A DNA stretch of 30,281 nucleotides from Pedobacter sp. UBA5917. GTDB lineage: Bacteria; Bacteroidota; Bacteroidia; Sphingobacteriales; Sphingobacteriaceae. The notes beneath the pieces were generated by a model, which saw only the letters and a program-made list of their open reading frames with translations, did not search any database and had not been told where the DNA came from. Positions within the stretch are counted from its first letter, which is position 1, and each line of letters begins with the position of its first letter. The translations under genes were made by a program, and so were the position numbers. The DNA is taken from assembly GCF_002432345.1 (NCBI RefSeq), contig NZ_DJDT01000237.1, positions 1 to 30,281 on the forward strand. Direction: 5' to 3'. This document shows, piece by piece, positions 1 through 7,654 of this stretch.

Positions 1-1
1 C

Positions 2-26
2 AGATGCTTCGTACCTCAGCATGACA
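2..26 (+). repeat. AGA...TGAC(G/A) border hairpin, divergent copy
   Basis: Short element with the AGAT left border and an ATGACA right border. The stem ATGCT/AGCAT encloses a loop of about 13 bases. It belongs to the dispersed hairpin family described in the findings, although this core is not shared with another copy in the window. Confidence 0.5.
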
Positions 27-94
27 ATATCCACAAAAAGATTGAAGCGAATGGCAGGGCTGCACTTCCCGATGGAAAAGCAACACCCGTTTCC

Positions 95-142
95 AAAAAA
101 AATCTGCAAGTCTTATGAAATGAACTCATAAAACTTGCAGAT
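95..142 (-). terminator. Rho-independent terminator, probably for gcvP
   Basis: Read on the minus strand, a 9-bp stem (ATCTGCAAG/CTTGCAGAT) continues through a 3x3 internal loop into a 5-bp stem (TATGA/TCATA) with a 7-base loop, followed at once by eight T residues. It lies about 160 bases past the gcvP stop codon with one repeat hairpin in between. The T-run is only on the minus-strand side, so it should end transcripts coming from gcvP. Confidence 0.7.
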
Positions 143-166
143 AAATAAGTATCTTTCCTGCTAGAT

Positions 167-193
167 AGACCCTGAAATAAATTCAGGGTGACG
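167..193 (+). repeat. AGAC-CCTGAA/TTCAGG-GTGACG hairpin element
   Basis: Stem CCCTGAA/TTCAGGG with an AT-rich loop, bordered by AGA and TGACG. The same sequence occurs at 20469-20495 and 25868-25894, and a copy with a compensatory base pair change is at 12326-12352. Confidence 0.8.
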
Positions 194-301
194 AACTATT
201 GATTGAAATATGCACATAAAAAAAGGTTTAAGATTTTCTGCCACATGATTTACGCACCCTGCAAAAAACCTTAAACCTTATACCCTAAGCCTTAAACCTC
301 A

Positions 302-3178
302 CTAAGGTACTATCTCTTCTAAATAACTCTCAACCGGCGGACATGCACAGATCAACGATCTATCGCCATGGCTATCATTAACACGGCCAACCGAAGGCCA
401 GAACTTACGTTCTAACACATAAGGAAGTGGGAAAGCAGCAGTTTGACGGCTATATAAATGGTCCCAATCGTTAGCCGTAATTACCGCAACAGTATGAGGT
501 GCATTTTTTAACGGGTTATCTGTTTTATCCAAAGTTCCGTTTTCTACTGAAGAAATTTCGTTTTTAATCGCGATCAATGCATCGCAGAAACGGTCTAACT
601 CGTGTTTAGGCTCCGATTCTGTCGGCTCAACCATCAAAGTACCCGCAACCGGGAACGAAACTGTTGGAGCGTGGAAACCATAATCCATTAAACGTTTTGC
701 AATATCGGTAACTTCGATACCAAAAGCTTTGAACGAACGGCAATCTAAAATCATTTCGTGTGCACAACGGCCCTGAGCACCCGAATAAAGTACCGGGTAA
801 TGTTGCTCTAAACGCGCTTTCATGTAGTTTGCGTTTAAAATGGCATATTTAGTGGCATTGGTTAAACCATCAGCGCCCATCATTGCGATGTAAGCGTGAG
901 AAATGATCAGAATCGAAGCCGAACCCCAAGGTGCAGAAGAAACTGCAGAAATTGACTTTCCTTTATCGATATCAACCACAGCATGACCAGGAAGATAAGG
1001 AACCAGGTGTTTCGCCACACCGATAGGACCCATACCAGGACCACCACCACCGTGAGGGATACAGAAAGTTTTGTGTAAGTTTAAGTGACAAACATCGGCA
1101 CCAATATTAGCCGGACTTGTTAAACCAACTTGTGCATTCATGTTTGCACCATCCATATAAACCTGTCCGCCATTGGCATGGATAATCTCGCAGATTTCGA
1201 TAATGCTTTCTTCGAATACACCGTGTGTAGACGGATAAGTTACCATCAAACACGAAAGGTTATCCTTGTGTAATTCTGCTTTGGCTTTTAAATCTTCAAC
1301 ATCGATATTTCCGTTTTCCAACGATTTTACCACAACGATTTTCATATCGGCCATTGCCGCAGAAGCAGGGTTTGTTCCGTGTGCCGAAGCAGGAATTAAA
1401 GCTACGTTACGGTGGAAATCGCCCCTATCGTGGTGATAAGCACGGATTACCATTAAACCAGCATACTCACCCTGTGCACCTGCATTTGGCTGTAAGCTCA
1501 TGGCGGCAAAACCGGTAATTTCGCTCAACCATTTATCCAGTTCGTTAAAAACAGAATAGTAGCCCAATACCTGATCGGCAGGGGCAAATGGGTGGATACG
1601 ACCAAAGTGAGACCAGGTAACCGGGATCATTTCTGCCGTAGCATTTAATTTCATTGTACAGCTACCCAAAGCAATCATCGAGTGGCAAAGCGATAAATCT
1701 TTTGCTTCTAACGATTTGATATAACGCAACATTTCGTGTTCCGAGTGATGCGAATTAAAGATCGGGTGCGTTAAATATGCTGATGTACGTTGTAATTGAG
1801 CAGGGATTACTGTTTCTACATTTTCTACTAATTCTACCTGATCACCTGCAAAACCTTTTGCCCTTGCAAATATTTTGGCGATTAGGGTAATATCTTCGAA
1901 AGTAGTGGTTTCATCAACAGAAATCGTTACGGTGTTACCCACATAATTTAAGTTGATTTCGTTATCTAAACAGTAAGCGTGGATACCGCCTTTTAGATCT
2001 CCTAGTTCGAAACGGATGGTATCGAAATAAGCCGAATTTAATTGTTCGTAACCTAAATTTTTCAAGGTAGAAGCTAAGCTAACTGCCAAACCATGTGTGC
2101 GTTCTGCAATGGCTTTTAATCCTTTCGGGCCGTGGTAAGCGGCATAAAAACCGGCCATAATGGCCAATAATGCCTGTGCAGTACAGATGTTTGAGGTTGC
2201 TTTGTCTCTACGGATGTGTTGCTCGCGTGTTTGCAAAGCCATACGTAAAGCGTAATCGCCATGGCTATCGATGGTTACACCGATAATACGACCAGGGATG
2301 TTACGTTTATATTCTTCTTTAGTGGCAAAAAATGCAGCATGCGGACCACCAAAACCCATTGGTATACCTAAGCGCTGCGTAGTACCCACTACCACATCGG
2401 CACCCCATTCGCCCGGAGGCGTTAATAAAGTTAAGCTTAAAATATCAGCAACTACCGTTAATTTAATATTGAGGTTATGTAATGCAGATGCAAAAGCTGC
2501 ATAATCGAAAACCTCGCCATTACCGGCAGGATATTGAACAATTGCGCCAAAGAAATCTTCGGTAGCAGTAAAATCTAAGTGATTTCCGATAACCAGCTCA
2601 ATACCGTAAGGATTGGCACGTGTTTTTAAAATATCGATGGTTTGCGGGAAAAGCAATTCTGAAACGAAGAACTTTTTAGCTGCCTGGTTTTTACGCAAGC
2701 TGTATTGCATAAACATGGCCTCAGCAGCAGCGGTACCTTCATCCAACAAAGAAGCGTTGGCAATTTCCATTCCGGTTAAATCGATAACCATCGTCTGGAA
2801 ATTTAATAAAGCCTGTAAACGGCCCTGTGCAATCTCTGCCTGATAAGGCGTATATTGGGTGTACCATCCCGGGTTTTCGAATACGTTACGTAAAATTACT
2901 CCTGGGGTAATGGTATCATAATAACCTTGACCGATAAAGCTTTTGAAAACTTTATTCAACAATGAAGTTTGTTTTAAAGCACCAAGATATTCAGTTTCTG
3001 ATTTCGCTGCAGGCAAATTTAATGGCTGTTTTAACCTAATTGCCGTTGGAACAGTTTGTTCAATCAGCTCATCGATAGAATTTACGCCAACGGTTTGCAA
3101 CATTTGGGCTGTATCAGCCTCATTTGGAGCAATATGACGATTTTGAAAATCTTCCTTGTAGTGGATATTTAAGCTCAT
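302..3178 (-). CDS. gcvP: Glycine dehydrogenase (decarboxylating), glycine cleavage P protein
   Basis: PLP-dependent P protein of the glycine cleavage system. It decarboxylates glycine and passes the aminomethyl group to the lipoyl arm of GcvH, and acts in the cytosol. At 958 residues it is the single-chain form, with both the PA-like N-terminal half and the PB-like C-terminal half. The PLP lysine is seen in HLNLHKTFCIPHGGGGPG, at about residue 703, followed by the glycine-rich loop typical of the family. The N-terminal motif RHIAPNEADTAQML is also typical. No gcvH or gcvT lies beside it here, so the operon is split. The ATG start is supported by a TACCTTTG -7 box 25 bases upstream. Identification is close to certain. 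Confidence 0.97.
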   Translation of the reverse strand: MSLNIHYKEDFQNRHIAPNEADTAQMLQTVGVNSIDELIEQTVPTAIRLKQPLNLPAAKSETEYLGALKQTSLLNKVFKSFIGQGYYDTITPGVILRNVFENPGWYTQYTPYQAEIAQGRLQALLNFQTMVIDLTGMEIANASLLDEGTAAAEAMFMQYSLRKNQAAKKFFVSELLFPQTIDILKTRANPYGIELVIGNHLDFTATEDFFGAIVQYPAGNGEVFDYAAFASALHNLNIKLTVVADILSLTLLTPPGEWGADVVVGTTQRLGIPMGFGGPHAAFFATKEEYKRNIPGRIIGVTIDSHGDYALRMALQTREQHIRRDKATSNICTAQALLAIMAGFYAAYHGPKGLKAIAERTHGLAVSLASTLKNLGYEQLNSAYFDTIRFELGDLKGGIHAYCLDNEINLNYVGNTVTISVDETTTFEDITLIAKIFARAKGFAGDQVELVENVETVIPAQLQRTSAYLTHPIFNSHHSEHEMLRYIKSLEAKDLSLCHSMIALGSCTMKLNATAEMIPVTWSHFGRIHPFAPADQVLGYYSVFNELDKWLSEITGFAAMSLQPNAGAQGEYAGLMVIRAYHHDRGDFHRNVALIPASAHGTNPASAAMADMKIVVVKSLENGNIDVEDLKAKAELHKDNLSCLMVTYPSTHGVFEESIIEICEIIHANGGQVYMDGANMNAQVGLTSPANIGADVCHLNLHKTFCIPHGGGGPGMGPIGVAKHLVPYLPGHAVVDIDKGKSISAVSSAPWGSASILIISHAYIAMMGADGLTNATKYAILNANYMKARLEQHYPVLYSGAQGRCAHEMILDCRSFKAFGIEVTDIAKRLMDYGFHAPTVSFPVAGTLMVEPTESEPKHELDRFCDALIAIKNEISSVENGTLDKTDNPLKNAPHTVAVITANDWDHLYSRQTAAFPLPYVLERKFWPSVGRVNDSHGDRSLICACPPVESYLEEIVP

Positions 3179-3203
3179 GCGGTATGAATAATAAATTTGC
3201 GTG

Positions 3204-3211
3204 CAAAGGTA
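3204..3211 (-). promoter_or_regulatory. -7 box (TACCTTTG) of the gcvP promoter
   Basis: On the minus strand TACCTTTG matches the Bacteroidetes -7 consensus TAnnTTTG exactly and sits 25 bases before the gcvP ATG. No clear TTTG -33 box is visible at the usual spacing, so the call rests on the -7 box and its position. Confidence 0.5.
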
Positions 3212-3431
3212 GCAAAAATGACGCTGTATTCCACTATCAATCAGTGTAAAAAAGGCGTCTTATTTATACTTAAAAGCGACAAAATTGGTAGTTTTTATGC
3301 GCAAAAAGAAAGACAAACGTTTGTTCAATTTTAAACGGATAAGCGATTATTTGGAAAGCAGTGGCTGTGCTGAAATTTAAGTTTGTTCCAAACATGCGTT
3401 TCAATCTTTTTGAGGTTTTTGATTCAATGAT

Positions 3432-3463
3432 CGTCATTGCGAGGAGGAACGACGAAGCAATCT
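3432..3463 (-). repeat. AGATTGCTTCGTC...CGCAATGACG repeat
   Basis: On the minus strand this reads AGATTGC...GCAATGACG, a repeat type seen in many Bacteroidetes genomes. It has the same AGA and TGACG borders as the other short hairpins here. The rest of the 3212-3563 spacer shows no convincing gene. A truncated member of the same type begins at 30263. Confidence 0.75.
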
Positions 3464-3563
3464 TTTCCGTAACGTTTGGCAAAAAGGATTTCCACTGCTG
3501 TTGATTTAAAAACAAAGGAGCTGTAAGAAATCAGCGTTGCAGGGTTGAGGTTCATTAGCCCTC

Positions 3564-4571
3564 CTATTTCATTCGATAGAAGTATATTCGGTTGTTATAA
3601 ACGCCAAGTGAATTTCTAAATGAAGAATTACATAAATCATTAATTAACTTATCAGTTTCTTCTAAACTTCCAAAATGGACGATAGCCCTTCTATATTCGT
3701 GGAAAAAGTCATCATAAACCATTGATACTACCGAGGTGTATTTCCAATTTTGAGCAGGCAACACTGGGCTAAAAAAGATAGTTTCTGTGCTCATTTTAAA
3801 TGGCACAATCAAATCTAAGGTTGCCAAGTTACCTCCATAATCAACATAACCATGTCTTGTTACAGCAGGTCCGTACCAATGATCTTTATCTAACAAATAC
3901 CTCGCATCAAGGTTTAAATCAACTCTTGCTGCAACAGGAAAGCCATTATGCGCATCTATTTTCCATCTCTTTGCATTAAAAAAACTATCAAGTTCATTAT
4001 TAAAACCATCCTGATTATCCCTGGTAATCAATCCAATGCGACTCACATAGAATGTAATTTTCTTTCCAAAAAAAACGCTATCTTTTGAAATCTTTCCTTT
4101 ATTAATTTTTAATTTGACAATATCATGCAGCTCCTTTGAAAAATTCGAATATCCTTCTCTGGGCTCTAAAGGTTTTGGTTCGGTAATAAATTCGTAGACA
4201 GTATCAAGCCGATGATATCCTACATCTACTAACGAACTGTCTAAATACCGATCGAAATAAATACGGCCATCCAATTTAATATCTCTATATTTTTTTAAAA
4301 CCTTATTTACCTTACTGTCGATTAACTTTACTTTTGGTTTTGCTAGCATATTTAAGACATCACCCTTGAATCTATAATGATTTGATAATTCATTTTGCCT
4401 AATGCTAAAACCTGTGTTTAAATCGCGAATATTAGTACCGGCCAAACATTTCTCAAGCACGTTCTTTACTTTTAGCAAAGTGTCATCAAGATGGATCTTA
4501 CGATAATCAGATTGCCCAAAAGCCGAAAATAAAATGAAAGACAATATTAAAGTTAAGAGCGTTTTTTTCAT
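3564..4571 (-). CDS. Secreted protein with possible TonB C-terminal-like segment
   Basis: A 335-residue protein with a clear signal peptide (MKKTLLTLILSFILFSAFGQ) and no further membrane segment, so it should be exported to the periplasm or the outer membrane. The family is not recognised. The middle part, from about residue 150 to 220, has the pattern of a TonB C-terminal domain: a strand pair around KKITFYVSRIGLITR, then a helix-like stretch, then RWKIDAHNGFPVAARVDL, which recalls the W...NGxPV motif of that fold. This resemblance is weak and is an inference. It is the last of three minus-strand genes (with 4642-5133 and 5152-5715) and is separated from its neighbour by 70 bases. Confidence 0.8.
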   Translation of the reverse strand: MKKTLLTLILSFILFSAFGQSDYRKIHLDDTLLKVKNVLEKCLAGTNIRDLNTGFSIRQNELSNHYRFKGDVLNMLAKPKVKLIDSKVNKVLKKYRDIKLDGRIYFDRYLDSSLVDVGYHRLDTVYEFITEPKPLEPREGYSNFSKELHDIVKLKINKGKISKDSVFFGKKITFYVSRIGLITRDNQDGFNNELDSFFNAKRWKIDAHNGFPVAARVDLNLDARYLLDKDHWYGPAVTRHGYVDYGGNLATLDLIVPFKMSTETIFFSPVLPAQNWKYTSVVSMVYDDFFHEYRRAIVHFGSLEETDKLINDLCNSSFRNSLGVYNNRIYFYRMK

Positions 4572-4641
4572 TTCAGGTGATTTTGATTAGCTGTACACAA
4601 ATTAAAAGCACTTTACTTTTTCGATGAGTAGATATTAGCAT

Positions 4642-5133
4642 TTATTTCAATTTTTCATGTTCTGATATAAAGTAGTTACCATCAGTTTCTAATAGCGACA
4701 TATTGATAGAAAAAACGATAATCTCCTTATTTAGCGAAAATAGATTCAATATCATAACAACCGGATTTTTAGTCTGGTTCAGATATTTCCTTCTATTCTT
4801 CACTCTTAATTCAACGAATGACGACAGATAGCCTTTCACTAAGCCATAGGTTTTTATTTCTTCCCAATCAATTACAACACCACTCTGGAAATCAAAAACA
4901 AACCCATTTTTAAATTCAATTGCAGGAATACCTTTAACAACAGCAACAAAACACCTAAAATTTATAATCCAATTTATTAAAACAAAAACAGAAAGCGGTA
5001 TAATTAGCAAAGGGCTGTTTTGTTCATACTGCAGAAAGCATGAAATAAGAATTAGTAACGCAAAAACTGTCCAGAGAAAAAATCTAAAATAAACAACACC
5101 TTCCCTAAATTTAAACAATTTGGTTTTGTCCAT
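4642..5133 (-). CDS. Two-helix membrane protein, PH-like C-terminal half
   Basis: A 163-residue protein of unrecognised family. Two hydrophobic helices lie near the N terminus (around VVYFRFFLWTVFALLILIS and PLLIIPLSVFVLINWIIN), followed by a soluble part. The segment IEFKNGFVFDFQSGVVIDWEEIKTY resembles the strand pattern of small bacterial PH-like domains (similar to STM3941-type proteins); this is an inference. The start is taken as the ATG at 5133; a TTG five codons earlier is possible but less likely. The upstream lipoprotein gene ends 18 bases before this ATG, which suggests co-transcription. Confidence 0.75.
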   Translation of the reverse strand: MDKTKLFKFREGVVYFRFFLWTVFALLILISCFLQYEQNSPLLIIPLSVFVLINWIINFRCFVAVVKGIPAIEFKNGFVFDFQSGVVIDWEEIKTYGLVKGYLSSFVELRVKNRRKYLNQTKNPVVMILNLFSLNKEIIVFSINMSLLETDGNYFISEHEKLK

Positions 5134-5151
5134 ATTTTTTTTGGTCAATGG

Positions 5152-5715
5152 TTAACGCTGTACCTTCCAACCTTCATCCTTGCTCAACTTCAGTTTATAG
5201 GTTTTAGTGATGAAATTGCTGTTTTTGTTGGCCTCTTTATCAAAAGGTTCAAAATCGGTGGTTACCATTTTTAACGATACCGTTACTTTTGCCGTGCTTG
5301 AATTTACCTGCGCGAAATCGACCGGTTTTTCGTCTGATAGTACATACTCTACTACTTTTACCGTAGCCTTATCGCCATCCTGTTTCAACACCAGCGGACT
5401 TGCTTTATCGGTTAGAGTAATCTGGTATACAAAACTGCTGTCTTTTGAAAGAAACTTCTTTTTGGCTTCTTTTAAACTCAGTGATACCAAGCCTTTACTG
5501 GCCAGGGATTTGTACTTACCCAGCTCGAACATATCGTTTGTACTGTTAAATTTCATCTCGCCAAACTTAAACCTTGTGGTTTTATACTCAGGGTTGGCTT
5601 TTAGGTAATCGGTAATTACTTCGGCGGCTTCATCCTGGTTGATGGTGGTTTTGGTTTTACATGCAGCTAAACCGATAAGAATAAAGGATAAAATATAAAT
5701 GGTCAATTTTTTCAT
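5152..5715 (-). CDS. Putative lipoprotein
   Basis: A 187-residue protein with a lipoprotein signal: MKKLTIYILSFILIGLAAC ends in the lipobox LAAC, giving a lipid-modified Cys19 followed by KTKT. It is therefore probably anchored to the inner or outer membrane. The mature part is mixed alpha/beta, rich in Lys and Asp/Ser, with no cysteine and no motif that names a function. It is first in a tight group with the membrane protein downstream, which starts 18 bases after its stop codon. The function is unknown. Confidence 0.8.
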   Translation of the reverse strand: MKKLTIYILSFILIGLAACKTKTTINQDEAAEVITDYLKANPEYKTTRFKFGEMKFNSTNDMFELGKYKSLASKGLVSLSLKEAKKKFLSKDSSFVYQITLTDKASPLVLKQDGDKATVKVVEYVLSDEKPVDFAQVNSSTAKVTVSLKMVTTDFEPFDKEANKNSNFITKTYKLKLSKDEGWKVQR

Positions 5716-5830
5716 GGGTAAATGCTTTAAGCTTTTTAAAGATATTTAATTTTTCAATAAGTCGGAGGTCCGGCGTCCGAAAGTCGGAAGATTATTATTG
5801 CAAAAAATTAACCTTACACCTTCAACCCTC

Positions 5831-6727
5831 CTACCCTCTACCTTTTTTCAGATACTTCAGATTAGGCAAAACCATCGCTGATAATATCACCACAACTCCT
5901 ACCCATCTTAAAAATGAAACCTGCTCTTGCAGCACAAAACCAGCCATCATTACAGCTACAGGTAATTCTGCAGCACTTAAAATAGAGCTAATGGCCGTAC
6001 CAATTCTCGGCACACCTTCGGCATAAAACAATGGTGGGATTACCGTACCGAAAACCGAAATAATCAGTCCCCATTTTAGTAAACTTCCACCCAAAGCACC
6101 ATTAATTAAAAATGTTGGCGGAAAGATAATGAAGATTAATATACAGGCACCCGTAATCATCAAAGCGCTTTTCTTTAACGGTGCGTATTCATTCCCGATC
6201 CGGCCGCTTAATAATAAAAAGCCTGCATAACATAGTGCAGCAAGTAAACCGAAACCAATTCCTTTTAAATCCATGCCCTGAATACTTGTTTCAGCCATTC
6301 CGCTGGCCAAAACGGTGCCACCTAAAACCAGTAAAATTGCTGCCAATTGTAATCCTGTGGGTTTCTTTTTAAAAATGAGGTATTCCATTAAAATACTCAT
6401 CCATATAAACTGCATCAATAAAATAATGGCAACTGAATTAGGTACCAACTTTACACACTGGTAATAAAAAATACTTACCAAACCCGTACAGGTACCGGCA
6501 ATTATCATTTTCCACCAAGGTGTTATGGCAGGCACAGCTTTAGCTTTATAACCGGCGGTTCTGCTTTGAAAGAAAAATAATATCCATAAAATTACAGCGC
6601 CGAAGAAAGCCTGCGCACCGGTAACATCACCCAAAGTATAACCTTCGTGGTAGGCCAGTTTAACAAAAGTAGAGAGGATACCAAAACTACAGGCACCAAA
6701 AAAAACAAGGAGAATTCCTTTTAACAT
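5831..6727 (-). CDS. EamA/DMT-family transporter
   Basis: A 298-residue inner-membrane protein with about ten hydrophobic helices in two similar halves, as in the drug/metabolite transporter superfamily (EamA repeats). Typical features are the opening LKGILLVFFGACSFGILSTFVKLAY, the PNSVAIILLMQFIWMSILMEYLIFKKKP stretch closing the first half, and AELPVAVMMAGFVLQEQV in the second half. It probably exports a small metabolite; the substrate cannot be told from sequence. It lies downstream of pdxJ on the same strand, with a 110-bp hairpin element in the 127-base gap, so joint transcription is possible but uncertain. Confidence 0.9.
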   Translation of the reverse strand: MLKGILLVFFGACSFGILSTFVKLAYHEGYTLGDVTGAQAFFGAVILWILFFFQSRTAGYKAKAVPAITPWWKMIIAGTCTGLVSIFYYQCVKLVPNSVAIILLMQFIWMSILMEYLIFKKKPTGLQLAAILLVLGGTVLASGMAETSIQGMDLKGIGFGLLAALCYAGFLLLSGRIGNEYAPLKKSALMITGACILIFIIFPPTFLINGALGGSLLKWGLIISVFGTVIPPLFYAEGVPRIGTAISSILSAAELPVAVMMAGFVLQEQVSFLRWVGVVVILSAMVLPNLKYLKKGRG

Positions 6728-6740
6728 ATTTTTTTCATAT

Positions 6741-6850
6741 TAACCGCAAAGGACACTGAGATTTTCGCAAAGTAGCGCAAAGATTAATTAAAATCTATGC
6801 ACTCAGCTGTGCGTTTCTTTGCGCCCTTTTCTTTGCAGTCTTTGCGGTTA
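6741..6850. repeat. Long hairpin element with 11-bp terminal inverted repeats
   Basis: The ends TAACCGCAAAG and CTTTGCGGTTA are perfect inverted repeats. Inside, GCGCAAAG and CTTTGCGC form a second pair of arms, so the whole 110 bases can fold into one long imperfect hairpin. It fills the gap between pdxJ and the EamA gene. The wording resembles the widespread ACCGCAAAG/CACAGAG type of intergenic repeat; a related element is at 11607-11725. Confidence 0.7.
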
Positions 6851-6854
6851 AAAA

Positions 6855-7571
6855 CTAAACGAGTTGTTGTAAATACTTTTGAATAGTAGTTTCCAATCCT
6901 AAATAAAGTGCATCACTAATTAAAGCATGACCGATAGAAACTTCCAGTAAACCGGGAATGCTCTGGGCAAAATAATGCAGGTTATGCAGATCCAGATCAT
7001 GACCGGCATTGATACCCAAGCCCAAAGTGTTGGCATGATGGGCTGCCGCGATATAATTTACGATTGCTTTTTCGCGATCAGCAAAATAATTGTGTGCGTA
7101 AGCCTCGGTGTATAACTCTATGCGATCTGTTCCGGTTTCAACGGCACCTTCAACCATTTCTACCACTGGATCTACAAAAATAGAAACACGAATACCTTCT
7201 TTTTGGAAAACCGCAACCATTTCTTTCAGGTAATCTTTATGTTTAATGGTATCCCAACCATGGTTAGAAGTAATCTGTCCTTCGGCATCGGGCACCAACG
7301 TAACCTGTGCAGGCTTATTGGCCAAAACAAGGTCAACAAATTTATCTTCTTTGCAATTCCCTTCAATATTGAATTCGGTGGCAATAACAGCCTTTAAATC
7401 GTATACATCCTGATAACGGATATGGCGTTCATCCGGACGCGGATGTACTGTAATTCCCTGTGCACCGAAACGTTCACAATCTAATGCAACCTTAACCAGA
7501 TCAGGATTATTACCGCCACGACTGTTGCGCAGCGTAGCAATTTTATTGATATTAACCGATAACTTTGTCAT
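6855..7571 (-). CDS. pdxJ: Pyridoxine 5'-phosphate synthase
   Basis: Condenses 3-amino-1-hydroxyacetone phosphate (from 4-hydroxythreonine phosphate) with 1-deoxyxylulose 5-phosphate to give pyridoxine 5'-phosphate, the last ring-forming step of the DXP-dependent vitamin B6 route, in the cytosol. The 238 residues match the normal length. Clear family motifs are TKLSVNINKIATLRNSRGG at the start, the catalytic-site stretch QGITVHPRPDERHI, NIEGNCKE, VSIFVDP and the C-terminal GHALISDALYLGLE. The ATG lies only four bases beyond a TATCTTTG box (7576-7583), so the message may have almost no leader. Identification is firm. Confidence 0.96.
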   Translation of the reverse strand: MTKLSVNINKIATLRNSRGGNNPDLVKVALDCERFGAQGITVHPRPDERHIRYQDVYDLKAVIATEFNIEGNCKEDKFVDLVLANKPAQVTLVPDAEGQITSNHGWDTIKHKDYLKEMVAVFQKEGIRVSIFVDPVVEMVEGAVETGTDRIELYTEAYAHNYFADREKAIVNYIAAAHHANTLGLGINAGHDLDLHNLHYFAQSIPGLLEVSIGHALISDALYLGLETTIQKYLQQLV

Positions 7572-7575
7572 GCAT

Positions 7576-7583
7576 CAAAGATA
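7576..7583 (-). promoter_or_regulatory. Possible -7 box (TATCTTTG) of pdxJ
   Basis: A perfect TAnnTTTG match on the minus strand, ending four bases before the pdxJ ATG. A matching TTTG -33 box is not seen (only TTTA at 21 bases). If used, transcription would start at or beside the start codon. Confidence 0.35.
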
Positions 7584-7654
7584 AGGCTTTGCCTTTGTTA
7601 ATCTTAAAGCTTAAAAAAATTTGACTTTTTTTTGCTCATATTTGCTACCTGTAA

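Noticed and set aside
3270..3515. 81-codon frame on the minus strand between gcvP and the secreted protein gene
   Set aside because: Part of the frame is an AGATTGCTTCGTC-type repeat (3432-3463), the start is not convincing and the product has no protein-like pattern.
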